A stretch of 64,000 nt of DNA from Neopusillimonas aromaticivorans. Lineage in GTDB: Bacteria > Pseudomonadota > Gammaproteobacteria > Burkholderiales > Burkholderiaceae_B. The notes beneath the pieces were generated by a model. The model did no database searches. It was not told the DNA's origin and worked only from the letters and a program-made list of their open reading frames with translations. This document shows, piece by piece, positions 39,610-49,800 of this stretch. Every line of letters begins with the position of its first letter. Positions within the stretch are counted from its first letter, which is position 1. Location of the stretch: contig NZ_CP128233.1 in assembly GCF_030344915.1 (NCBI RefSeq), positions 1,488,001 to 1,552,000 on the forward strand, in the 5' to 3' direction. The position numbers and the translations under genes are program-made.

Positions 39610-40296
39610 TTACGACTTCGCTTTTTGCAAACGTTCAACCACCTCCGTACTGCTCATGACATTGCCAAATTGCTGCACAATGTTTTCGAGTGCCGCGCGA
39701 TGCTCTTCATCTGACAGCGCCGCGCAACAATCCGACAGCATCGTGACCTTGAAGTCCATCATCATGGCGTCGCGTGCCGTCGATTCGCAGCAGATGTTCG
39801 TCTTGGTACCCGCAATCAGGAGACTGTCCACACCCAGGCTGCGCAGCACACGCTCCAGCGGCGAGGACCCGGGAATCAGGGCGCTGTAGCGATTTTTGAC
39901 CATCACCATGTCTTCGGCAGCCGTCTGCAGCTCTGAATACACCGACTGGTTTTCAGGTGCGTTGCTTTGAATCGTGCGATCACGGATGTCGCCGGCCACG
40001 ATGTAGTTGTAGAACAGGTCCCAGTCACTGCGACCCTTGAAATGGGTATTGGCGTGCAGCATCCAGATTACGGGTACACCCAGTTCGCGCAACTTGGGTG
40101 TCAGCGCATTGATATAGGGCACGATGCCGCGCGACTGGGCGACCTCTGCCGGGGCCCCGACCTCGCAAAACGTGTTTTGCATATCAATAACAACCAGGGC
40201 CGTCTTGCGGGGGTCGAGATGTTCGTACAGATGCAGCCGGCCCCGACGCTTCATTACACGGTCGATGATTTCCGGTCTGATGTCAATGTTGTGCAT
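39610..40296 (-). CDS. Isochorismatase-family amidohydrolase (N-carbamoylsarcosine/ureidoacrylate type)
   Basis: A 228-residue cysteine hydrolase. The catalytic triad of the amidase branch is visible: Asp in VVIDMQN, Lys in VKNRYSAL, and Cys in GTKTNICCESTARDA, preceded by a cis-peptide-type turn. The longer N-terminus and the layout resemble RutB and N-carbamoylsarcosine amidase, which release CO2 and ammonia from N-carbamoyl compounds. Placed after HyuA/HyuB, which open hydantoin-like rings to N-carbamoyl acids, it fits the next step. An AGGAA site precedes the ATG at 40296. Confidence 0.82.
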   Translation of the reverse strand: MHNIDIRPEIIDRVMKRRGRLHLYEHLDPRKTALVVIDMQNTFCEVGAPAEVAQSRGIVPYINALTPKLRELGVPVIWMLHANTHFKGRSDWDLFYNYIVAGDIRDRTIQSNAPENQSVYSELQTAAEDMVMVKNRYSALIPGSSPLERVLRSLGVDSLLIAGTKTNICCESTARDAMMMDFKVTMLSDCCAALSDEEHRAALENIVQQFGNVMSSTEVVERLQKAKS

Positions 40297-40337
40297 TACG
40301 ACTTCCTGTAAAAAAATAAGGATGATTAGGGACGGGG

Positions 40338-40618
40338 CTAGACGTGGACAACGTCATAAAGGTACGGGTCTTCAGGCAGCGACGATTCGCTGTCAAGCAG
40401 CTGGCCACACGACGGGCAACCGAACTCGCGCAGTTCCAGCTCGGGGTGCACCGAGTCTGACCACCCGGGCAAACTGGCCACAAGGGTACGTTTGACCATG
40501 GCCTTGTCTTTCCAGTGCTCACCGGCCTTGGCCACCACCGAGTCGCACTGGCTGCAGCAGACGACTTGGATACCGTGTTCCTCGCGGACGTTCAATGTGG
40601 GGAAATTCGTGTATTCAT
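40338..40618 (-). CDS. Small double-CXXC protein, acetone-carboxylase-gamma-like (frameshifted)
   Basis: Encodes 93 residues after one lost base in the run at 40599-40602 is restored (MNTRISPTLNVREEHG). Two cysteine pairs, CCSQCD and FGCPSCGQ, suggest a zinc ribbon. It resembles the gamma subunit of acetone carboxylase, which accompanies HyuA/HyuB-like subunits, but is much shorter. The ATG overlaps the hyuB stop (ATGA), so it is probably a subunit of the hydantoinase-type enzyme. Function not established. Confidence 0.65.
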
Positions 40619-42433
40619 GCCTGTACTCCTTGTTCAATTCGCTCGTGACGCATGTCCTGACGCAAGCGCTCGGTCGCCGCAAGATCGGCAACGCCATTGT
40701 TCAGCACCACGCCATAGGTCTCCCGAGCCGCCCGGGCAGAAATCGAGCGGCGCTCAATGTCATGGACCACATCCTCTACCGGACGCTGCAAGGGGTCGCC
40801 GACACCGCCACCGCCATTCCAGCGCAGATAAAACGCATCCCCTTGCCGCAGCGGAAAGACACCCCAGCTAACCGGCTTTTTCTGCCCAGTCAGTGCCTGG
40901 GCGCGGGTCTGATCGACGCGGGTGGTTTCCGTAGTGTCGGCCTCGCCAGTGAACAGTACATAATCGTTGGCAGTCCCTGACACCCCGCCCGCCAGACCGT
41001 CGCTCATGGGGAAACGCGAACCCTTGCCGGATAACACGAAATTGATGCCGCCATCCGGGCTGCCATGCGGCACAATCGCGATCTCGCCGCCAAGACCACC
41101 CCGATAACGTCCGGCGCCACCCGAGTCCAGCATGCGACGACGGAACAGGTAGCGGATAGGGAAGGCCCCTTCAACCGTCTCCACATTCGCCATGCGCGAA
41201 ATCGGGTTGGGCATTTCACCGCCGATGTCCACACCATCGCCCCAGGTTTTAGCCCCCGGATCCGGCAAATGTTTCAGTCAGCGTGTCGATGGCCAGACGG
41301 CCTTCCCGCGTCTTGCCGAACATGAACACCGCAAAGTGATTGGCGTGCCAGACGGCCGTAGCCTCATCTTTGTACTTTTCGCTGGCTGCGAGCATTTTTC
41401 CAATGGCCGAACACGCCGCATTGTTGACCGACTGAATGGCACCCACCGTGGCCACCGAGACGGGCGCTGGCCGGGTGCAGTTCACAATCGAACCTTCCGG
41501 TGCAATCATCTTGATCGGCTCAACGGCACCCTGGTTCCAGGTAATGTCGTAGCACAGCAGCGGGAACAAGGGCGCAAACAAGCCGCCCAATGCCGCCCAC
41601 TTCGTACAGTTCACGCTGTACTCGGACTGTGGACTCGAACCGGTGAAGTCAAACGTCAGCGTATCGTCCTTTTTCGTCATGGTCAGGACGACCTTGGCCG
41701 TATTGCCCAGGACATCAATGTATTGACGCGATTGCCAACTGCCATCGGGCAGTTCGCGCAAACGCTGACGCAGCAGTTGCTCGGACTGCTCGATCAGGGT
41801 CTTGCCGACATGATCAACCGCATCGGCACCGTACTTGTCGATCAGGGCAAGCATCCGTTCACCCGCCACGTTGTTGCAGGCAATCAATGATCGCAGATCC
41901 AGGGCCACCATTTCCGGACTGCGAACCATGTTCAGGAACGTGTCCCAGATGTCCTGGCGCATTTCGCCACGACTGACCAGCTTCAGGCCAGGGCTGCTGA
42001 ACCCTTCGCTGAAAATGTCCCTGGCATCGGGGGCAAAACCGCCCGGGTTCATGGCGCCGATATCGGAGACGTGTACAAAACAGGCGCTCCAGGCCACCAG
42101 TGTGCCCTGATGGTGAATCGGGGCCAGCATGTAAACATCCGACGTATGCAGTGCTGCCGTATACGGATCATTGAGCATGAAAATATCACCCGGCTCGATC
42201 TGGCCTTCAAACCGCCGGATAATCGCCTTGCACGCTTCCGCCGCACTGGTCAGGTGATGCAGAAAGCCCACGCCGCCCATCAGCAACGATCCGTCGGCGC
42301 GGTAAAGACTGACCATCAGGTCATGGCCTTCGTTGGTAATCGCCGTGCCCGAAACATGCTTGAGCGTAATGACGGCCTCCTCAACGACACGGAACAGTCG
42401 GTGACGAATGATGGAATAGGTAATCGGGTCCAT
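40615..42433 (-). CDS. hyuB: Hydantoinase B/oxoprolinase-type subunit (frameshifted)
   Basis: About 605 residues if one extra G in the run at 41253-41257 is removed (AGSGAKTWGDGVDIGGEMPN). The HyuB family start DPITYSIIRHRLFRVVEEA and motifs DGSLLMGGVGFLHHLTSA, MLNDPYTAALHTSD and RWNGGGGVGDPLQRP are present. With HyuA it forms an ATP-dependent amidohydrolase for hydantoins or 5-oxoproline, or a carboxylase-like enzyme. Its start lies 2 bases after the hyuA stop. Confidence 0.87.
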
Positions 42434-42435
42434 GA

Positions 42436-44563
42436 TCAGACACTCCCTTCGAGTTCAATCGCAATATTTCGGTATTCGTCCATTTGAGCGGTCTGCCCTT
42501 GCTGCAGGACAATCGTGGTGATGGGCGTATGGATGACGGCCAGGCCTGCCAGCCGGTTGCCAGGACTCAGCTTTTCAAAGTTGTAGATTTTTGCGGGCGC
42601 CAGCTTGCCCTCGGCTTCGACAAAAATGTTGCGCTCACCCATCAGGGCCGCACTGGAATCTTCGCCTTGAAGCGCCAGTTTTTGCACTTCGGGTTTCTTG
42701 AGCAAACCGCGGGCGGTCAAGCGGAACAGCTTCATCTCGATACCGGCCTCGCGATAGGCCGAGCCCTTGCCGAATTTGCGCTCGTACAACGCCTCAAAGT
42801 CGGCAATCAACTGATCCAATCCGGCTTGTGTCAACGGCGTTTGGCCATGCACCGATGTGGTCAATTCGTGCACCTGACGGGCGTAACGCAAGTCAACCGA
42901 CCACTCCAGGCGAATCGCGTCTTCGTCAAAGCCTTCACTCTTCAACTGTGCGATAGCGCGTTCGACCATCGGTTGATACAACGCGTTGATTTCCGCAGGG
43001 TCGACATGGCCCGGCAAGGTCCGGGTGGTGGAGTACTGGTGCACGATATCGGCCGATACCAGACCAAAGGCGCAATTCACCGAGGCGGTATACGGCACCA
43101 CGATTTTCTTGACGCCCAGTTCCGCACCGAACATGGCAGACAACATGCCACAGGACCCCCAAAGGAATGCATCACGAAATCACGTGGGTCCAACCCGCGC
43201 TCAACCGTGATTTCGCGGATCAGGTCAGTGATCTGGGCTGACGCCAGGCGATACACCCCGATAGCCGCCTCTTCAACACTCATGCCCAGCGGGCGAGCCA
43301 CCTGTTTTTCAAACGCCTCGCGTGCCGCTTGGGGGTTCAGCTGGATCGATCCTCCGAGGAAAGTACCCGGGTCCATGTAACCGATCAGCATGAACACATC
43401 GGTCAGTGTGGGTTCTGTCCCCCCAGACCGTAACAAATCGGGCCGGGACGCGAACCTGCCGAGCGGGGACCGACGCGGGGCTCACCGGTCACCTTATCAA
43501 TGCTCACAATCGACCCACCACCGGCACCAATGGACACCACCTCAATCTTGGGCGCGGTGTAGTGATAACGATCAACCATCGGTTCGCGGGCGAATTCAAT
43601 TTCGCTGTTCTGGATAACGCTGACCTTGAAGGTCGTGCCGCCCATGTCAACCGCAATGACATCCGGCTGATCAAGAATTTCGCCCAGCGCCTTGCTGCCA
43701 ATCACCCCGGCCGCAGGCCCGCACTCCAGCATGCCCACCGAGCGCTCGGCCGCTTCATCGGCAGGCAGCAAACCGCCGTAACCTTGCATCACCATCAATG
43801 GTCCACGGTAAGCCGTTGCTGCCAGACGACCGGCCAGATCCGCCAGATAACTTTTCGTGATGCGTCCGGAATATCCGTTGATGACTGCTGTTGAAGTACG
43901 TTCGTACTCACCGGGCATGGGCGCAATATCACTGGACAAGGTGCAGTACACCTCCGGTGCCACACGTGCGACGATGTCCTTGACCATCCGCTCATTGGTC
44001 TCATTGATGAATGACCACAAGAACGACACAGCGATGGCATCAACACCCTGTTCCTTGACCAGGTAATTGACAGCGGCCTCAACCTCGGCGGGGTCAAGGG
44101 TCTTGAGAATGGTGCCACTGGCATCAACACGCTCGGCCACCCCCACAATGCGCTCGGGCGGTACCAACGGGTCGGCACGCTCGGTTTTCACAATGTGCTT
44201 GATCTTGTCTTCGGTCAGGCCGCCCCAGCGTCCGTAGGCACCCCGTGTTACCAGCAACGTATCTTCAAACCCTTTTGTCGTCAGCAATCCAACCCGCGCA
44301 CCATCACGGGTCAGGATGCAGTTATCGACCACGGTGGAGCCGTGAACGAACAGATAGGTTTGCGCCAGCAAACTGTCAACGGTTTCGCCCATCGCATCGG
44401 CCGCCGAACGAATCGAGTCGAAAATGCCGGTCGCGAAGTCGGGCGGGGTGGAAAGGGCCTTGCCGATGCGAATGGGTTCGCCTGCTGCGAATACCACGGT
44501 GTCGGTACACGTACCGCCAACGTCGGTCGCAATCACATATTTGTTTCCTGCAGATACAGCCAT
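42436..44563 (-). CDS. hyuA: Hydantoinase A/N-methylhydantoinase-type ATPase subunit (two frameshifts)
   Basis: A 709-residue ASKHA-fold ATPase subunit after restoring bases lost in G runs at 43419-43424 (GLGGTEPTLTDVFML) and 43156-43160 (SFGGSCGMLSAMFG). The start is the ATG at 44563, with GGAGG ten bases upstream. ATP motifs: VIATDVGGTCTDTVVF and VDMGGTTFKVS. It opens the operon hyuA-hyuB-CXXC protein-amidohydrolase-BMP importer. Acetone/acetophenone carboxylase subunits are alternatives. Confidence 0.87.
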
Positions 44564-44642
44564 ACCGTTCAAGCCTCCGGGTAGTGTGAGTAACGCTGGA
44601 CCATCTGACGGTGGAAGCGTCGTCTTAATATGTAAAAACACA

Positions 44643-44676
44643 TGTAATTGCAGCTGTTATAACAGCTGCAATTACA
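44643..44676. promoter_or_regulatory. Perfect 34-bp palindrome upstream of hyuA
   Basis: Seventeen bases (TGTAATTGCAGCTGTTA) are followed without a spacer by their exact reverse complement. It lies 80-113 bases upstream of the hyuA ATG. There is no T run, so it is not a terminator; perfect symmetry points to a dimer- or tetramer-binding operator. Confidence 0.7.
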
Positions 44677-44700
44677 CATAAAATATTGGTGTTTTCACTC

Positions 44701-44731
44701 TTGGTAGTTGTACTGTCGGTAAAACTACCAA
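44701..44731. promoter_or_regulatory. Second inverted repeat upstream of hyuA
   Basis: TTGGTAGTT (44701-44709) and AACTACCAA (44723-44731) form a perfect 9-bp inverted repeat with a 13-base spacer. An outer pair ATATTGGT/ACCAATAT (44683-44690 and 44727-44734) overlaps it. Likely a second regulator site for the hyu operon. The rest of the gap 44564-44859 contains only the terminator described next. Confidence 0.5.
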
Positions 44732-44789
44732 TATCCGGGAGCCTGATTCAAAAGTCGCGAAGCGTATTTACTTGGGAAGTACACATGTG

Positions 44790-44828
44790 AAAAAACCCCG
44801 TTTCCTGGTCAGGTCAACGGGGTTTTTT
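44790..44828. terminator. Bidirectional terminator after the acyl-CoA dehydrogenase
   Basis: A perfect 13-bp stem AAAAAACCCCGTT/AACGGGGTTTTTT with a 13-base loop, 31 bases past the dehydrogenase stop. It isolates that gene from the hyu operon downstream. Confidence 0.92.
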
Positions 44829-44859
44829 ACGTCTGCGTCTGCACGAGACGCCTTGCGCG

Positions 44860-46682
44860 TCAGTGGGAACGCGGGCGCGGCAATCGGGCCACCAGATGAC
44901 CTGCGGCAATAGCATCGGCATAAGCCGCTGCTCGAGGCAACAGATGTACGGCATGGAATACCGCTGTCGCGCGTTTCTGGTGATGGAATTCCGTGGCCTG
45001 ACCCGCCTGCATGGCCTCATGGCATGCCAACACGGCCCGTGCCATCTGCCAGCCACCCTGTACGATGCCTGTCAGCATCAACAGGGGCACGCTGCCCAGA
45101 TACGCCTGATACATATCGGTACGTGCCGCCGCCAACGTCTGTTCCAGCCCACGCAGATACGCGGCCACCGCCAACTCAAGCCGGTCGGCAATAAATGACA
45201 AGGTTTCGGCGTCATCTGCAGCCGCACCGGACGCCGTATGACGCAAGGCCTGAATGGTGCCGGTTATTTGTGTGCCAACCTCTCGTGCCAGCGTGCCGCC
45301 ATCGCGCAAAATTTTCCGGCCTACGAAATCATTGGCCTGAATGGCGGTCGTCCCCTCGTAAATGGGCAAAATGCGTGCGTCGCGAAAGAACTGGGCCGCA
45401 CCGGTTTCTTCGATATAACCCATACCGCCATGCACCTGAATGCCCAGCGACGTGACCTCAACTGCTGACTCGGTTGCAAAACCTTTGACAATCGGTACGA
45501 AGTAGTCATACAACGCCTGACAACGTGCCCGTTCAGCCGTATCCGGGTGAGAATGGGCCTTGTCGGCAAGCCCGGCCGCATACAGCGCCATGGCACGATT
45601 GGCTTCGGTCAGGGCACGCATCGTCATCAACAGGCGCTGCACATCGGGATGATGATCTATCGATACCGGTCCCGACGAACCGTCGACCGCCCGACCCTGA
45701 ATCCGCTGGGCAGCATACGCCTGCGCACACTGCAAAGCACGATCGCTGATGGCAATGCCCTGCAGGCCAACCGCATAACGGGCCGCATTCATCATGATGA
45801 ACATGTATTCCAGCCCACGGTTTTCCTCACCAACCCGATAACCGATGGCACCGGCCCCCACCGCGCCTTTTGAGTCGCCGTAAAGCATCACCGCCGTCGG
45901 ACTGGCGTGTATACCCAGTTTGTGCTCCAGCGAAGCACACCAGACATCGTTACGCGGCCCCGGCGTGCCATCATCGTTTACCAGAAACTTGGGCACGATG
46001 AACAGTGAAATGCCCTTTACCCCCTTCGGGGCATCGGGTGTTCGCGCCAAGACCAGATGGACGATGTTTTCAGCCATGTCATGGTCACCATAGGTGATGA
46101 AGATCTTCTGGCCAAACAAACGGTAGGTGCCATCCGCCTGCGGTACGGCGCGCGTCGCCACCGGGCCAAATCTGACCCGGCCTGTGGCTCGGTCAGATTC
46201 ATGGTGCCCGTCCAGCGCCCTTGCAGCAACGCAGGGATATAACGCTCGCATTGCACCGCCGAACCCGCCGTCGACAAGGCTTCGATAACCCCGTCGGTCA
46301 GCATGGGGCACAGAGCAAACGCCATGTTTGCCGCGTGCAACGCTTCGGCTGCCGCAGCACCCAGAACACGGGGCAAGCCTTGACCGCCCCATTGCGGATC
46401 ATGGTGCAGACCCTGCCACCCACCCTGGGCAAAGGCCTTGAAGGCCTCACAAAAACCAGCGGTGACCATCACCTGACCGTTATCACAACGCGCCGGCTGA
46501 AGATCGCCAGACCGATTCAGGGGTGCCACCACGTCTTGTACAAAGCGTGCATTTTCATGCAGCACCGCATCAATCGTGTCGTGACCAAGATCCGCATGCG
46601 GGGGCAGGGCGAGCACCCCGTCCAGATCAGCCAGCGCGCTCAAGACAAAACGAAACTCTTCCACAGGTGCCTGGTATGTCAT
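44860..46682 (-). CDS. Long-form acyl-CoA dehydrogenase (frameshifted)
   Basis: A 607-residue FAD enzyme after one lost base near 46163-46169 is restored (EPQAGSDLGPVATRAVPQ). The start is the ATG at 46682 (MTYQAPVEEFRFVLSALADL). The acyl-CoA dehydrogenase core motifs are MNLTEPQAGSDLG, KIFITYGDHD, GIQVHGGMGYIEETGAAQFF and ILPIYEGTTAIQ; an extra C-terminal helical domain of about 130 residues follows. This architecture is shared with 3-methylmercaptopropionyl-CoA dehydrogenase (DmdC) and its many paralogs of unknown substrate. It is monocistronic between two terminators. Confidence 0.88.
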
Positions 46683-46795
46683 ACAACCTCGCTGTATATC
46701 GCCTGCACAACGAACACAGGCATAAACGTCATGAATAAAAAAACGATAATAGTACGAACCCGCCATCGGCTGGCACCGGAACCGGTTCAACCATG

Positions 46796-46861
46796 AAAAA
46801 GCCCCGCCTGCCAATGAGGCAAGCGGGGCTTGTTCGGGCAGCACCCCGGCACGCCGGGGTG
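46796..46861 (-). terminator. Tandem terminators after rpoC
   Basis: Two hairpins follow the rpoC stop on the minus strand: CACCCCGG/CCGGGGTG (46842-46861), then AGCCCCGC/GCGGGGCT (46800-46830) with a five-T tail. The second is a classical Rho-independent terminator. The adjoining gap 46683-46795 has no gene and should hold the dehydrogenase promoter. Confidence 0.9.
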
Positions 46862-46867
46862 AAGGGT

Positions 46868-49800
46868 TTATTCTTCGGTGCCGCCGTTTTCTGTAGTGCC
46901 GGTATCGGCACTGTCAGCTTCCGGTGCAACATCGACCGTGACAGGGGCGTCCTCGAAGGGGTTGGCCTGTGCACGGGCCGCCAGACGTTCGGCTTCCTCG
47001 TGTTTTTCTTTGGCCTTGCGCGCCATGTGGTACGACATACCGGTACCCGCCGGGATAAGCCGACCCACAATGACGTTTTCCTTGAGACCACGCAAATCGT
47101 CGCGCTTGCCCATAATGGCGGCTTCGGTAAGCACGCGTGTGGTTTCCTGGAACGACGCCGCCGAAATGAACGAGTCGGTCGACAACGAAGCCTTGGTAAT
47201 ACCCAGCAAAACGTTATCGTACGTTGCAGGGATCTTGCCGTCAGCTTCCATACGATCGTTTTCGTTGAGCAGTTCAGAACGTTCGACCTGTTCACCGTTG
47301 ATGAAGCTGGTATCGCCCGAATCAACGATGTTCACACGACGCAGCATCTGACGCACGATCACTTCGATGTGCTTGTCGTTGATCTTCACACCCTGCAGAC
47401 GGTAAACGTCTTGCACTTCATTGACGATGTAGGTGGCCAGACGCTCGATCCCCTGCAGACGCAGAATATCGTGCGGGTCGGACGGGCCGTCAACAATCAT
47501 TTCGCCTTTGTTCACCACCTGGCCGTCGTGCACCAGAACCTGTTTCTCTTTCGGAATCAGGAACTCGTGGCTGATGCCGTCCATGTCGGTAATAACCAGA
47601 CGCTGCTTGCCCTTGGTGTCTTTACCAAACGAAACCGTACCCGTGACATCGGCCAACATACCGGCATCTTTAGGTGAACGGGCTTCGAACAGTTCGGCCA
47701 CACGTGGCAGACCACCGGTAATGTCGCGGGTTTTTTGCGATTCTTGGGGAATACGCGCCAGAACCTCACCAACATTAACCTGCTGGCCATCACGAACCGT
47801 GATCAGTGCACCAACCGGGAATGAAATGTTCACGGAGTGATCGGTACCCGCAATCTTGATCTCATCGCCGGCTTCATTCAGCAACTTGATCTGCGGACGC
47901 ATCATGGTCTTGCCCGTACGCGTCTTGGGTGTGATCACCACCAATGTGGACAAGCCGGTGACTTCGTCAACCTGCTTGGCAACGGTTGCGCCTTCCTCGA
48001 TGTTTTCGAAGCGGACAATACCCGCGTACTCGGAGATGATCGGACGGGTGAGCGGATCCCAGGTCGCAAGACGCTCGCCGGCCTTGACCGACGCGCCGTC
48101 ACCCACCACCACGGTGGCACCGTACGGAATCTTGTGACGTTCACGTTCGCGACGGTTATCGTCAAAAATGACGATTTCACCCGAACGGGAAATAGCCACA
48201 CGCTCGCCTTTGGCGTTGGTTACATAGCGCATGGTGGCGGCAAACGAGACCGTACCGGCAGACTTCGTTTCAACCGAGCTTGCCATGGCCGCACGCGATG
48301 CCGCACCACCGATGTGGAACGTACGCATGGTCAGCTGAGTACCGGGCTCACCGATCGACTGCGCCGCAATGACACCGACGGCCTCGCCACGATTAACCAG
48401 ACTACCACGCCCCAGGTCACGACCATAGCAATGGGCACACAAACCACGACGTGTTTCGCAGGTGAGCGGTGTACGGATTTTGACTTCGTCAACACCAAGG
48501 CTATCGATCACGTCGACCAGGTCTTCATCAAGCAGCGTATTGGCGACAATGACGGTTTCCTGGGTGTCAGGGTTGACGATGTCAGCCGCAGTAACACGAC
48601 CCAGAATGCGCTCGCGCAACGGCTCGATAACCTCACCACCCTCGACCAGCGCCTTCATGGTGTAACCATGTGATGTGCCGCAATCGGTTTCCGTGATGAC
48701 CAGATCTTGTGTCACGTCAACCAGACGACGCGTCAGGTAACCCGAGTTCGCTGTTTTCAGCGCCGTGTCGGCCAGACCTTTACGTGCACCGTGGGTCGAA
48801 ATGAAGTACTGGAGTACATTCAGACCCTCGCGGAAGTTCGCCGTAATGGGGGTTTCAATAATGGAGCCGTCTGGCTTGGCCATCAGGCCACGCATACCTG
48901 CCAGCTGGCGGATCTGGGCTGCAGAACCCCGCGCACCCGAGTCAGCCATCATGTAGATGGAGTTGAAGGACTCCTGGCGAACTTCGTTACCGTGACGGTC
49001 GATGACCGGCTCGGTCGCCAGTTGTTCCATCATGGCCTTGCCGACCTTGTCGCCGGCCTTGCCCCAGATGTCAACCACGTTGTTGTAGCGTTCCTGGGCC
49101 GTGACCAGACCCGACGAGTACTGCTTGTCGATGTCTTTGACCTCGGAACTGGCCTGAGCCAGGATTTCTTCCTTGACGGTCGGAATGACCATGTCGTTCA
49201 TGGCGATGGAAATACCGCCACGTGTTGCCAGACGGAACCCGGACTGCATGAGCTTGTCGGCAAAAATAACCGTAGCGCGCAAACCGCAACGACGGAACGA
49301 CTGGTTGATGAGACGCGAAATTTCTTTCTTTTTCAGCGCACGATTCAGTGTCGAGAACGGCAAACCATGCGGCAGAATTTCGGACAACAGCGCGCGACCC
49401 ACCGTGGTCTCGTGACGACGCAATACCGGCTGGAATTCACCTGTCGCGTCTTTTTCGTATTCGTTCAGACGAACAGTAATACGGGTTTGCAGTTCGACCT
49501 CACCCAGGTCGTAGGCACGCTGAACTTCACCGACGTCGGCAAAGAACATGCCTTCGCCCTTGCCGTTGATACGCTCACGAGTGGTGTAGTACAGACCCAG
49601 AACGATATCCTGTGACGGCACGATGGACGGTTCGCCGTTGGCGGGGAACAGCACGTTGTTTGATGCCAGCATCAAGGTACGGGCTTCAAGCTGGGCTTCG
49701 AGTGACAGGGGCACGTGAACGGCCATCTGGTCACCGTCGAAGTCGGCGTTGAACGCAGCACATACCAGCGGGTGCAGCTGAATCGCTTTACCTTCAATCA

